A DNA stretch of 24,906 nucleotides from RGIG1681 sp045596905 (GTDB lineage Bacteria > Bacillota > Clostridia > Christensenellales > UBA1242), in the NCBI GenBank assembly GCA_045596905.1, contig JAZODG010000026.1, positions 1 to 24,906 on the forward strand. The letters are read 5' to 3'. Numbering within the stretch: the first letter of the stretch is position 1; every line of letters begins with the position of its first letter. The position numbers and the translations under genes are program-made. The notes beneath the pieces were generated by a model. The model ran no database searches and was not told the origin of the DNA. It was given only the letters and a program-made list of their open reading frames with translations. This document shows, piece after piece, positions 1 to 8,224 of the stretch.

Positions 1-1
1 G

Positions 2-37
2 AAAACAATCTTAAATTGTATAAATTTTGATTGTTTT
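2..37 (+). terminator. Possible terminator hairpin of a gene left of the window
   Basis: Nine bases at 2-10 (AAAACAATC) are the exact reverse complement of 29-37 (GATTGTTTT). An inner five-base helix (13-17 with 23-27) surrounds a five-base loop. The 3' arm ends in four T, as in a weak intrinsic terminator. The long interrupted stem is poorer than the other terminators in this window, so it may instead be a regulatory hairpin in the deoC leader. Confidence 0.35.
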
Positions 38-80
38 GTTAAAATAATACATTTTAATGTTGTTTTAAGGAGAAAGTGAT

Positions 81-758
81 ATGGATAGAAGTATGGAAGA
101 AAATAAGTCTGAAGAGATTAAATCAAAAATTAATTCAACGGTTGATTTTACTTTGCTTGATGCAAGAGCGACAATTTTTGATATTGAAAAGCTTTGTGAT
201 GTGGCATATAAAAATGAATATTATAGCGTGTGTGTGAATCCATGTAATGTTGCTTATGCAAAGGGATATATTTTAAAAAATTTAAATGGTGCTCTTAAGG
301 TTGCAAGTGTTGTTGGGTTTCCACTTGGTGCAAATTCAACCAATATAAAATGCGCTGAAGTAAAAGAGTGTTTAAGTGATGGAGCAGATGAAATTGATGT
401 TGTTATCAATATTGGAAAGGCGAAAGAAGGTAAATTTGATTACGTAAAAAATGAGTTAAAACGCATCAAAAAGATTGCTAAAAATCATATTGTTAAAGCC
501 ATTATTGAGACATGTTATTTTGACAAAAATGAAATAGTGAAATTGTCAAAAATTTGCATGCAAGCTAAGGTTGATTTTGTTAAAACTTCAACCGGGTTTG
601 GAACTGCTGGAGCAACTGCAGAAAACGTTAAATTGATATATGAAACAGTGAAGGGTGTTTGCAGGGTGAAGGCTTCTGGTGGTATTCGTGGAAGAGAACA
701 AGCAGTTCTTATGATTAATGCCGGTGCTGACAGAATTGGTACAAGTCATGTTATTTAA
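81..758 (+). CDS. deoC: Deoxyribose-phosphate aldolase
   Basis: This class I aldolase cleaves 2-deoxyribose 5-phosphate into glyceraldehyde 3-phosphate and acetaldehyde, in cytoplasmic deoxynucleoside breakdown. The 225 residues match the usual family length. The Schiff-base lysine is K168 in VKTSTGFGTAGAT, with the partner acids and bases D106 (EIDVV) and K197 (VKASGGIR). The substrate-binding SVVGFPLG stretch is near residue 77. The common N-terminal IDHTLL motif reads VDFTLL here. The start at 81 is set by AAGGAG at 67-72; the ATG at 93 has no such site. No other deo genes are adjacent, and no convincing promoter is visible in the short upstream region. The identification is firm. Confidence 0.95.
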   Translation: MDRSMEENKSEEIKSKINSTVDFTLLDARATIFDIEKLCDVAYKNEYYSVCVNPCNVAYAKGYILKNLNGALKVASVVGFPLGANSTNIKCAEVKECLSDGADEIDVVINIGKAKEGKFDYVKNELKRIKKIAKNHIVKAIIETCYFDKNEIVKLSKICMQAKVDFVKTSTGFGTAGATAENVKLIYETVKGVCRVKASGGIRGREQAVLMINAGADRIGTSHVI

Positions 759-783
759 AATACTTTTAATTTCGAATTATATG

Positions 784-792
784 TGATATAAT
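784..792 (+). promoter_or_regulatory. Extended -10 promoter element before tsaE
   Basis: TGATATAAT at 784-792 matches the extended -10 TGnTATAAT. No good -35 box is seen. The predicted start near 799 would leave a leader of only about ten bases that begins at the GGAG ribosome binding site (799-802), which makes this call uncertain. Confidence 0.4.
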
Positions 793-808
793 TTTGTTGG
801 AGAAAATT

Positions 809-1225
809 ATGAAAGAATTTATTTCAAATAGTGCTGATGAAACATTAAAGATTGCATCTGATTTTGCTTCAACATTATCTGTTGGTGATATTGTTTTGTT
901 AGACGGAGATTTGGGTGCAGGAAAAACTGTTTTTGTTAAGGGTGTTGCAAACCATTTTTCGAATGGAAAAGTAATAGCTGTTTCGCCAACATTTGTTATT
1001 GTTAATACATATGAAACAGACCCACCAATTTATCATTTTGATTTGTATAGAATCAATGATGTTTCAGAGCTTGATGCTATTGGTGCTGAAGAGTATTTTT
1101 ATGGTGATGGAATTTCATTTGTTGAATGGCCAGAAAGAGCAAGTGGAATGTTTCCGTCTTTTGCAAAAAAGGTGTTTATTGAAAAAGTTGATGATAATGT
1201 TAGAAAGATAAGGATTGAAGACTAA
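809..1225 (+). CDS. tsaE: tRNA threonylcarbamoyladenosine biosynthesis ATPase TsaE
   Basis: TsaE is the P-loop ATPase of the TsaB-TsaD-TsaE complex that makes t6A37 on ANN-decoding tRNAs in the cytoplasm. Walker A is GDLGAGKT at residues 33-40. Further family motifs are SPTFVIVNTY (59-68), HFDLYR (76-81) and FVEWPERA (104-111). I chose ATG 809 (138 residues), six bases after GGAG at 799-802. An in-frame TTG at 794 would add five residues but lies upstream of that site. The stop codon overlaps the tsaB start by one base, implying translational coupling. Its partner tsaB follows directly, but tsaD is not in the window. Confidence 0.93.
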   Translation: MKEFISNSADETLKIASDFASTLSVGDIVLLDGDLGAGKTVFVKGVANHFSNGKVIAVSPTFVIVNTYETDPPIYHFDLYRINDVSELDAIGAEEYFYGDGISFVEWPERASGMFPSFAKKVFIEKVDDNVRKIRIED

Positions 1226-1863
1226 TGAAAAAATATTTGTTGATTGATTGTTCATGTGGAATGAATATTCACTTGCATAATGGCATGCAAGTTTTTTCTC
1301 ATGTTGATGAAAATCAAAAAAGACATACTGATGATTTGCTTGTTGAAGTTGATAGACTTTTAGAAAATGCTGGAATGAAAATTTCAGAAATAGAAAATTT
1401 TTGTGTTTGTATTGGACCAGGAAGTTTCACTGGAATCAGGGTTGCGATTTCAATGATAAAAGGTTTGTGTGTTAACGTGAATTCGCAAGTTTGTGTGGCT
1501 TCAAACTTTGATGCTTTTGAAATTAACAAAAATGAAAATAGTGTTTGTTTGCTTGAAGGTTTTTCAAACTTCTTGTATGCTAGATTTTGTATTAATGGTG
1601 AAACAAATGATGAATGTATTGATGTTAATGATTTGAAACAAAGAATCATTAATGAAAATTTGAGTGTACATGTTTTGTCTGAAAAAACGCAAAATCTTTT
1701 AATTAAAAATGAAATTGACTCAAAGATTGTTGAAAATGCTATAATTTCTTGTATTGAAAGAAAAATTAAAAACAGTGAATTTGTTGACCTTAATCAAATT
1801 TCACCGGTTTATCTTAGAGCTTCACAAGCTGAAATTGAAAGAAATAAAAGGTTGAATAAATAG
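1225..1863 (+). CDS. tsaB: tRNA threonylcarbamoyladenosine biosynthesis protein TsaB
   Basis: TsaB is the inactive ASKHA-fold partner that scaffolds TsaD in t6A synthesis. The 212-residue product carries the hallmark GPGSFTGIR near residue 70 and the family's C-terminal PVYLRASQAEIE. The N-terminal strand LLIDCSCGMNI stands where most members have an AIDTS-type motif, so the Asp is kept and the neighbours vary. It is slightly shorter than typical members. The ATG overlaps the tsaE stop by one base, and its own stop overlaps the GTG of rimI by one base, so the three genes should be translated as a coupled set. The call is firm. Confidence 0.92.
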   Translation: MKKYLLIDCSCGMNIHLHNGMQVFSHVDENQKRHTDDLLVEVDRLLENAGMKISEIENFCVCIGPGSFTGIRVAISMIKGLCVNVNSQVCVASNFDAFEINKNENSVCLLEGFSNFLYARFCINGETNDECIDVNDLKQRIINENLSVHVLSEKTQNLLIKNEIDSKIVENAIISCIERKIKNSEFVDLNQISPVYLRASQAEIERNKRLNK

Positions 1864-2303
1864 TGGCTGAAAACTTTAAAATTGTTAAGCTTGAAGAAAA
1901 ATATGTTGATGATGTCTTTTTGATTGAAAAGACATTTTTTGGTTTGAATGACTCTTCGGTTGTTTCTAGTTCAATTGAAAGTGAAACACTTAGCTATTAT
2001 GTTATGCTTGATGAAAATGAAAATGTTGTTGGGTTTTATGAGTGTTCAATTGTCTTAGATGAAGCAGAACTTTTTGATGTTGCAGTTGCTGAAGAATATC
2101 AGGGAAAGAAGCTTGCAACAAAACTTATGGAACATTTTTTTGAACTTTGCAAAGAAAGCAATGTTCGAACAGTTTTTTTGGAAGTGAATACAAATAATAA
2201 TAAAGCACTGGGCTTATATAAAAAATTTGGATTTAGTCAGTACGCTGTTAGAAAAAATTATTATGGTGATAGTGATGCCATTTTAATGAAGTGCGAAATT
2301 TAG
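1863..2303 (+). CDS. rimI: GNAT N-acetyltransferase, RimI-like
   Basis: This is a GCN5-related acetyltransferase that transfers acetyl from acetyl-CoA to an alpha-amino group. RimI acts on ribosomal protein S18 and other proteins. The acetyl-CoA-binding motif A has the loop QGKKLATKL at residues 80-88. E107 (FLEVNTNN) and Y119 (NKALGLYKKFGF) lie at the positions of the RimI catalytic pair. The product has 146 residues. It starts with GTG sharing a base with the tsaB stop, in the usual tsaE-tsaB-rimI order. That order supports RimI over an unrelated GNAT enzyme, although its substrate cannot be read from sequence. Confidence 0.85.
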   Translation: MAENFKIVKLEEKYVDDVFLIEKTFFGLNDSSVVSSSIESETLSYYVMLDENENVVGFYECSIVLDEAELFDVAVAEEYQGKKLATKLMEHFFELCKESNVRTVFLEVNTNNNKALGLYKKFGFSQYAVRKNYYGDSDAILMKCEI

Positions 2304-2318
2304 AGAATATCGTTTCAT

Positions 2319-3044
2319 ATGAATTATTTGAAGTTTGGAACCGGCAAAAAATATTTAGTTTTCTTGCATGGTTGGGGCGCAGATTTGAACTCTTTTTTGT
2401 GGCTTAAAGATTATTTTGTTGAAGACTATAGTATGCTGTTTGTGGACTTTGCAGGATTTGGGAAATCTGAAACACCACATGTTGCATATTTTGTGTCAGA
2501 CTATGTTTGTGAACTTAAAAAATTATTAAACAAATTTGATATTAAAAATCTTGTTTTGATTGGGCATTCATTTGGTGGGAGAGTTGCTATCAAGTTTGCT
2601 TTTTTATTTTCAAAAGAATATAAAAATTTGTCATTATTGCTTGTTGATTCAGCTGGAATTTTGCCAAAAAGAACTCTTGGATATTATTTAAAAGTTTGGA
2701 GATACAAAAGTTTAAAAAGACAAGTTTTGTCTGGAAAAAAATCAAAGGAAGTTCTTGAGAAGTTTGGTTCTAAAGATTATAAAGATTTGACGGTAGTGAT
2801 GCGACAAACATTTGTGAATGTTGTTAATGAAGATTTGAGTGAATATGCAAAACGACTTTCGGTTAAAACTTTAATTGTGTGGGGTGAAAATGATAAAGAC
2901 ACAAAGCCATATATGGCAAAGAAACTGAATCGGTTGATTGCTGGTTCAAAACTTGTATTTTTAAAGGGTGCAGGGCATTTTTCTTTTTTGGATAAAAAGG
3001 AAGATTTTGTCATTATTCTTGACACATTCTTAAAAAATATATAA
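2319..3044 (+). CDS. Alpha/beta hydrolase
   Basis: This 241-residue alpha/beta hydrolase has no signal peptide. The oxyanion motif HGWG is at 17-20, the nucleophile elbow GHSFGG places Ser at 84, and the probable triad partners are D192 (WGENDKD) and H220 (GAGHFSF). The family covers esterases, lipases and C-C hydrolases, and the substrate cannot be inferred. It lies 15 bases after rimI and 21 bases before the membrane-linked MurF gene, so co-transcription with cell-wall genes is likely. The start has only a weak purine stretch (AGAGA near 2303) in place of a good ribosome binding site. The fold is firm; the function is unknown. Confidence 0.85.
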   Translation: MNYLKFGTGKKYLVFLHGWGADLNSFLWLKDYFVEDYSMLFVDFAGFGKSETPHVAYFVSDYVCELKKLLNKFDIKNLVLIGHSFGGRVAIKFAFLFSKEYKNLSLLLVDSAGILPKRTLGYYLKVWRYKSLKRQVLSGKKSKEVLEKFGSKDYKDLTVVMRQTFVNVVNEDLSEYAKRLSVKTLIVWGENDKDTKPYMAKKLNRLIAGSKLVFLKGAGHFSFLDKKEDFVIILDTFLKNI

Positions 3045-3065
3045 TATTTTATTGTAGAGGAAATT

Positions 3066-4724
3066 ATGATGAATTTAAGTTTTATTGCAAGTTCTATATT
3101 TGAGTCTAGATTTGATTTTATAATGTTTTCAGTTATTGCTGTTGTTTCAACAATACTGATGATTTTTGTTGGATATAGACTGCTTCAAATTTTGCAACTT
3201 ACAGGATATAAGTTTAAAGCGTACCTTAAGTGGTTTAAAGAGACAAAGTGTTCTTATGTTTCAAGATTATTTATGCTTTCGTTTTTGTCATTTTTGTCAA
3301 TGGTTATGACCAATGTTTTGCTTGGTGGATTCTTTGATGAACATACACATATTTTTTCGTATATAGGCATTACATTTTATGTTTTGTTTAGTTCACTGTT
3401 TATTCTTAATGTGTTTAATGCAAAGCAAAAATCTCCACTTAAATATACACACAGAATGAAAAGATTAGTTGGCGTGTATATTGTGATTGTAGCTCTTGTT
3501 TCATGGTTTATTGAATATCTTGGGTTTAAATACCTTGATTATATTTCAGTTGGTGTTATCAGTTTGACTCCAATATTGTTGCCACTTATAGTGTTTATTG
3601 CGTATTTTATAACATATCCATTTGAAAAAATGATTTCAAATTCATATATTTCAAGAGCTAAGAAAAAACTTAAGACTTTTGAGAATTTGAAGGTTATTGG
3701 TATTACTGGTTCTTATGGAAAAACTTCAGTTAAAAATATACTCAGCACAATATTGTCAGAGAAATATAAAATTTGTCCAACTCCTGCAAGTTATAACACG
3801 CCACTTGGACTAGCTAAAACGGTTTTGCAAAATCTTGAAGATAAAGATGAAATTTTTATTGCTGAGATGGGTGCAAGACAAAGATATGACATAGCAGAGC
3901 TTTGCAATATGGTTAAGCCAACCATTGGCATTATCACAGGTGTTGGAAATCAACATTTGTTAACTTTTGGCAGTGTTGAAAATATCATTAAAACCAAAGG
4001 TGAACTTGCAAGCTATATTGCTGCAAACGGTGGAAGTATTTATGTTAACACTGATGGAAAGTATGCAAAAGAACTTGCAAAACAATACACAAAAAGTACA
4101 GAGATTTCTCTTGAAAAAGAAAACAAGGTTAATATTTTAAATATCAAAACAACAAAAGATGGCTCAACTTTTGACCTTGTTATTGGTGATAAAACAAAAA
4201 AATGTAAAACAATTTTGCTTGGTGAACATAATATTTCAAATATTTTGATTGCTTGTAATGTTGCATTTGACTTGGGTTTAACAATCGATGAGATTGCTGA
4301 AGGCATTGAAAAATTACATTCTGTTTCGCACAGACTTGAAATTATTAAGTCTTCAACAAGATACACAATCATTGATAATTCTTATAACAGTTCTGTTCAA
4401 GGTGCTGAAGCAAGCATTAAGGTGTTATCAAAGTTTGATGGAAAGAAATTTGTGATTACTCCTGGACTTGTAGAACTAGGAAAAGAGCAGTTTAATTGCA
4501 ACTTTGAGTTTGGAAGAACAATGGCTGCAGTGTGTGATTATGTTATTATTGATAGCATGATAAACTATGACGCAATATCATCAGGACTTATTTTTGCTGG
4601 CTTTGATGAATCACATATATTAAGAGCGGGAAGTTTATCACAAGCTGTTCAGGTGTTAAACACTCTTGCTGAAGCAGATGACGTGTTGTTGTTTGAAAAT
4701 GATTTGCCAGATAACTATTTTTAA
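3066..4724 (+). CDS. murF: MurF-type Mur ligase with N-terminal membrane domain
   Basis: This ATP-dependent ligase is predicted to add D-Ala-D-Ala to UDP-MurNAc-tripeptide, the last cytoplasmic step before lipid I. Residues 1-200 hold about five hydrophobic segments (roughly 19-40, 66-88, 98-117, 135-152, 160-184). The Mur ligase core then starts with P-loop GITGSYGKTSVKN (Gly-Lys-Thr near 219). Later motifs are EMGARQRYDI, the GVGNQH loop and IIDNSYNSS in the C-terminal domain. It ends in FENDLPDNYF. MurF is normally soluble and near 450 residues, and this one is 552 with a membrane anchor. Downstream ddl makes the D-Ala-D-Ala substrate, which favours MurF. Another peptide substrate is possible. 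AGAGGA at 3056-3061 supports the start, though a second ATG follows immediately. Confidence 0.82.
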   Translation: MMNLSFIASSIFESRFDFIMFSVIAVVSTILMIFVGYRLLQILQLTGYKFKAYLKWFKETKCSYVSRLFMLSFLSFLSMVMTNVLLGGFFDEHTHIFSYIGITFYVLFSSLFILNVFNAKQKSPLKYTHRMKRLVGVYIVIVALVSWFIEYLGFKYLDYISVGVISLTPILLPLIVFIAYFITYPFEKMISNSYISRAKKKLKTFENLKVIGITGSYGKTSVKNILSTILSEKYKICPTPASYNTPLGLAKTVLQNLEDKDEIFIAEMGARQRYDIAELCNMVKPTIGIITGVGNQHLLTFGSVENIIKTKGELASYIAANGGSIYVNTDGKYAKELAKQYTKSTEISLEKENKVNILNIKTTKDGSTFDLVIGDKTKKCKTILLGEHNISNILIACNVAFDLGLTIDEIAEGIEKLHSVSHRLEIIKSSTRYTIIDNSYNSSVQGAEASIKVLSKFDGKKFVITPGLVELGKEQFNCNFEFGRTMAAVCDYVIIDSMINYDAISSGLIFAGFDESHILRAGSLSQAVQVLNTLAEADDVLLFENDLPDNYF

Positions 4725-4748
4725 AGAATACGAAAGTATTCTTTTTTT
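4723..4748 (+). terminator. Intrinsic terminator after murF
   Basis: A nine-base stem (4723-4731 with 4736-4744) closes a GAAA loop and runs into a T tract. It begins within the murF stop codon, so it should end the tsaE-to-murF transcript. Confidence 0.85.
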
Positions 4749-4776
4749 ATCACAAAAATTAAATTTTTCATATTAT
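4747..4776 (+). promoter_or_regulatory. Possible promoter of ddl
   Basis: TTATCA at 4747-4752 and TATTAT at 4771-4776 are separated by 18 bases. Both are partial matches to the vegetative consensus, and the -35 overlaps the preceding terminator's T tract. A promoter is expected here because a terminator precedes ddl, but the boxes are weak. Confidence 0.35.
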
Positions 4777-4793
4777 ATCTTAAGGGGTGTTTT

Positions 4794-5945
4794 ATGAAAA
4801 ATATTTTAATTGTTTTTGGTGGAATGTCTTATGAACATGATATTTCAGTTGTAACAGCTTTTCAAATAATGAAAAAAGCTAGGCTTGAGAATGTTAATTT
4901 GGTGCTATTTTATGTTTCAAGAGAAAATAAATTCTTTATTTGCAATAAAAAGAATGTGAAGATATCTGACTTTTCATCCAAGAATTTTAAAGGAAAGAAC
5001 AAGAACTTTAAAGAAGTTAGTTTTGTGTCTGGTGAGAAAAAGAAGATATTTATGAGAACTAGGTTTGGGTTAAAAGAGTATATCCATGCAGATGCTGCAA
5101 TCTTTTGCTCACATGGTGGCGACGGGGAAAATGGCAGGCTGGTTTCTTATTTTGAACTAAATGGTGTTCCATGTTCTGCAGGAACAAGTGACGCACTGGC
5201 TGTTTGTATGGATAAGACGCTGTTTAAAAATACGATGAAAGGACTGAAAGTTCCAGTTGTTGCAGGTTTTGCAGTTGACAAGAACGATTATTTAAAAAAT
5301 AAAAACTGTTTTGAAAACTACCTGAAGTTTTATAAGTTTCCACTAATTGTTAAAGTAAATTCTGGTGGAAGTTCGATTGGTGTTTTTGTTGCAGAAAACA
5401 TGGCAGAACTTGATGAAAAATTGTTGCAGGCTTTTGAGTTAGATGATAGGGTTGTGGTTGAAAAGTTTATAAGAAATGCAAGAGAGTTTAATGTTGCTGT
5501 GATTGGTGACAAGGAAAACTATGAAGTGTCTGAAATTGATGAGCCAATTAAAGATGAAGAGCTTTTGTCATTCGCAGATAAATATTTGAAATCTGACTCT
5601 AAATGTGGTAAAGGTGGGAAGTCAGGAATGGATACATCAAAAAGGAAATTTCCTGCAGATATTGACGATGGCTTGAAAATAAAAATGCAAACAATCGCAG
5701 GTCAAATCTTCGCTGGACTTGGGCTTCGTGGAGTGGTTAGAATAGACTTTTTGTATGATGCGGCAAATGATAAAGTTTATGTTTGTGAAGTTAATGCAAT
5801 ACCGGGGTCGCTTGCATATTATTTCTTTAAAAAGAACAAAATTGTCACAAATGATTTAATTTTAAGATTGATTTCAATTGCCGAAAAGGGATTTGAAAAT
5901 AGGTGCTTTGATAAAAATTTTGTAACAAATATTTTAGACACTTAA
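4794..5945 (+). CDS. ddl: D-alanine--D-alanine ligase
   Basis: Ddl is the ATP-grasp enzyme that joins two D-alanines for the peptidoglycan stem peptide in the cytoplasm. The 383-residue product opens with FGGMSYEHDIS, the family's N-terminal GGxSxEHxxS motif. It has the ATP-grasp lysine in PLIVKVNSGGSSIGV near residue 185 and the hinge VVEKFIRNAREFNV. The metal-binding end RIDFLY...CEVNAIPGS replaces the more common EINTLPG. A basic Lys/Gly-rich insertion lies near residues 260-285 (KCGKGGKSG), in the flexible loop region. AAGGGG at 4782-4787 sets the start. The gene follows murF but has its own terminator on both sides. The call is firm; D-Ala-D-Lac specificity is not excluded by eye. Confidence 0.92.
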   Translation: MKNILIVFGGMSYEHDISVVTAFQIMKKARLENVNLVLFYVSRENKFFICNKKNVKISDFSSKNFKGKNKNFKEVSFVSGEKKKIFMRTRFGLKEYIHADAAIFCSHGGDGENGRLVSYFELNGVPCSAGTSDALAVCMDKTLFKNTMKGLKVPVVAGFAVDKNDYLKNKNCFENYLKFYKFPLIVKVNSGGSSIGVFVAENMAELDEKLLQAFELDDRVVVEKFIRNAREFNVAVIGDKENYEVSEIDEPIKDEELLSFADKYLKSDSKCGKGGKSGMDTSKRKFPADIDDGLKIKMQTIAGQIFAGLGLRGVVRIDFLYDAANDKVYVCEVNAIPGSLAYYFFKKNKIVTNDLILRLISIAEKGFENRCFDKNFVTNILDT

Positions 5946-5973
5946 AATCGTTAGTTTTCTAACGATTTTTTTT
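5944..5973 (+). terminator. Intrinsic terminator after ddl
   Basis: An 11-base perfect stem (5944-5954 with 5959-5969) with a TTTT loop is followed by a T tract. It starts next to the ddl stop codon. Confidence 0.9.
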
Positions 5974-6001
5974 ATTTTTTCTCATTTTGTGGTTTTTTGT
6001 T

Positions 6002-6029
6002 TTGTAAAAAAAAATGATTATTGTATAAT
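6002..6029 (+). promoter_or_regulatory. Vegetative-type promoter for the coiled-coil/DUF1538/PII-like genes
   Basis: TTGTAA at 6002-6007 and a perfect TATAAT at 6024-6029 are 16 bases apart, just downstream of the ddl terminator. The transcript would start near 6036, leaving a leader of about 23 bases with AAGGA at 6048-6052. Confidence 0.6.
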
Positions 6030-6058
6030 TATATTAGTATATTGTTTAAGGATTATTT

Positions 6059-8206
6059 ATGAATAATTTTTTCTCAAATAGTGCAGATTATAATTTGTTT
6101 AAAAAGGCTCTTCGATCAACATCAAATGAACCTGTTGTTATCAATATTATGTCAAATGATAGCAGCTTGGAGAAACCTGAAGAAGAAGTTAAGGTTAATG
6201 TTGAAAGAAAGAATATGAGCTCAAAATACCAAGCATCTCCGTTTGGTAAATTTTTTGGTCCAAGAAAACAGAGAACCGATCCTATTGATATGAAAGACTT
6301 TTCTTCTTGGAAGAATAAAAACTTTAGACAATCTGAACAGCAAGTTGCAGAAGAGACTGAAGAAAAAACAACATTCTCTTTCAGCGATTATTTGAAATCT
6401 AGAACAAGAGATGCAATGTATAATGATGAAGATAAAATCAAGGCAGATTTGCAAAAGCCTATTGATCAAATGTCTATCTATGATGAAAAATATAACAGAT
6501 TCTCACTTGATAGCTACTTGAATAAGTTAGAGCAACAATCTAAGGTTGATAAAGACTTTAAAGAAACTGAAGACTTGATGGATCCATTTGAAAATGCTGA
6601 AGAAGTTGTTCCAACTTCAGAACAAGACGAAAACTTCAGCTATTCTGCTGGTGTTGATATTGAAAAGGTTGCATTTGAAGAAGCTATCACTGGTGATAAG
6701 TTTGCATTTGAAAGAGAAGAACTTGATAAAGTTAGAACAAGACTTGATAAGCTTGAAAGAGAAGCAAATAACATTAAGGAAAAACAAACCGAAAAAGTTA
6801 TTTCAACTAATGAGCTTACTGATATTGCAAAAGGCGACGAAGATGAAGAAGATGGCTTTAACTTAGATAAGCTTGGCTTTGAAGATGAAGTGGACAGCGC
6901 TGCTGAATCTGCTAAGAAATCAAAGGAAGGCGATTCAGATTCTGCTGCTCCTAAGAAGACATTCTTTGAAATTAATAGAACTGGTGATTCAAAGACACCA
7001 TTTGTTGCTCAAAGAAAAGAACAAGAAGAAAAGACAGCCAAAGCGTCTGATGATAAAGAAGATTTGAGCAAGTTCTTTGAAGAAGAGTCTGAAAATAACG
7101 CAGATAATTTGGTAGAAGAAAAGAGTCAAGAACCTGAAGTGCAAGAAGAAAGTGCTTCAGAAGAAAAGACAGTTACTGAACCAGTTGATGATAATTTGGC
7201 TGCTGAAACAACTGAAGCTGCTGAAACTCAAGAATCTGAAGAGACAGCAGAAACAGATGCTGAAAGTGAAATCAAGCAAGATGTTGGTGGTGAAGCATTA
7301 ACAAAGGCTGAGTTTAAGTCAATCACTGATGAAATTATTAGCAAGTTCTCTGATATGTATAAGACAGATAAAGAGACTGAAGAAACTGTTTCAGAAGTTG
7401 CTGAAATTGACACACAAACAGGTGAAATTCCTGCTGGTATTGATGCTAATTCGATTCCAGGATATAATACCGTTCAACCATATGACGGAAGCTATGCAAC
7501 GCAACAACCACCAAATGGTTACATGCAAGAATATCCAACACAAATGGGTCATGGAACAATCTTGCAACAACAAAATGAATTGCAAGCGAAAATGCTTGAG
7601 CTTCTTGAACAAAACAAGAAGAGTGATTCAGAAGTTGCTGAAAAATTGCGTTTAGCTGAACTTGAAAAACAAAAAGTTGCTGAAGAATATGAAAACAGGT
7701 TAAAAGAACTTGAAAAGACTATTCGTCAGAGAGAAGAAGATGCTAAACAAAAAGCATATATTGAAAAGCTTAAAAATGATATTAAACTTAAGAAGGCTGA
7801 AACTGACTATAAGGTTCGTGAAGCAAGAATGAAAGAGTCTGCAAAACACCACTCAAATATCCAATTTGTTGGTGCACAACTTAAGGCAGAACTTAAAAAT
7901 AGCATAAACGTTTCAAATCTTGAAATGGAAAAAATGTTGCTTGAGTGTGTTACTAAAATTAACAAGGAAGCACAAAAAGAGAAAGAAAGACAACTTGAAG
8001 AGGCTCAAGCAAAACTTGAAGCTGAAACTGAAGTTGATGAAGCTGAGGAGGTTGAAGAAGTTGTTGAAGAGCCAAAGGCAAAAACAACCAGGGCTAGAAC
8101 TACACGTGGTAGAACAACAAGAAGAACAACAAGAACTCATTCACACACACGTACACCAAGAAGAAAAATCGATAGCGATATTATTGGTGGCATAAACTTT
8201 GACTAA
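6059..8206 (+). CDS. Acidic coiled-coil protein with Arg/Thr-rich tail, function unknown
   Basis: I do not recognise this 715-residue protein. There is no signal peptide or membrane segment, so it should be cytoplasmic. Residues 1-90 are mixed and somewhat basic. Residues about 140-430 are low-complexity and very rich in Glu, Asp, Ser, Thr and Ala. Residues 430-500 form a Gly/Pro/Gln/Tyr-containing linker. Residues about 500-665 are heptad-like and rich in Glu, Lys, Leu and Gln, which predicts a long coiled coil. The last 40 residues contain repeated TTR/RTT units (from TTRARTTRGR onward) before a short IIGGINFD end. A basic tail on an acidic rod suggests nucleic-acid or polyanion binding, but this is inference. 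The DUF1538 gene starts 18 bases later with no terminator between them, so they probably share a transcript. Confidence 0.85.
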   Translation: MNNFFSNSADYNLFKKALRSTSNEPVVINIMSNDSSLEKPEEEVKVNVERKNMSSKYQASPFGKFFGPRKQRTDPIDMKDFSSWKNKNFRQSEQQVAEETEEKTTFSFSDYLKSRTRDAMYNDEDKIKADLQKPIDQMSIYDEKYNRFSLDSYLNKLEQQSKVDKDFKETEDLMDPFENAEEVVPTSEQDENFSYSAGVDIEKVAFEEAITGDKFAFEREELDKVRTRLDKLEREANNIKEKQTEKVISTNELTDIAKGDEDEEDGFNLDKLGFEDEVDSAAESAKKSKEGDSDSAAPKKTFFEINRTGDSKTPFVAQRKEQEEKTAKASDDKEDLSKFFEEESENNADNLVEEKSQEPEVQEESASEEKTVTEPVDDNLAAETTEAAETQESEETAETDAESEIKQDVGGEALTKAEFKSITDEIISKFSDMYKTDKETEETVSEVAEIDTQTGEIPAGIDANSIPGYNTVQPYDGSYATQQPPNGYMQEYPTQMGHGTILQQQNELQAKMLELLEQNKKSDSEVAEKLRLAELEKQKVAEEYENRLKELEKTIRQREEDAKQKAYIEKLKNDIKLKKAETDYKVREARMKESAKHHSNIQFVGAQLKAELKNSINVSNLEMEKMLLECVTKINKEAQKEKERQLEEAQAKLEAETEVDEAEEVEEVVEEPKAKTTRARTTRGRTTRRTTRTHSHTRTPRRKIDSDIIGGINFD

Positions 8207-8224
8207 TTGAATTGAAGAGGGAAG

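Noticed and set aside
16..45. Promoter TTGTAT-18-TAAAAT for deoC
   Set aside because: The boxes are poor, and the -35 lies in the loop of the hairpin at 2-37, so neither reading is firm.
794..808. TTG start for tsaE, five codons upstream
   Set aside because: GGAG at 799-802 lies downstream of it and is correctly spaced for ATG 809.
6480..7400. Repetitive GAAGAA-rich DNA taken as a repeat element
   Set aside because: It is only the coding signature of an acidic low-complexity protein with no regular repeat unit.
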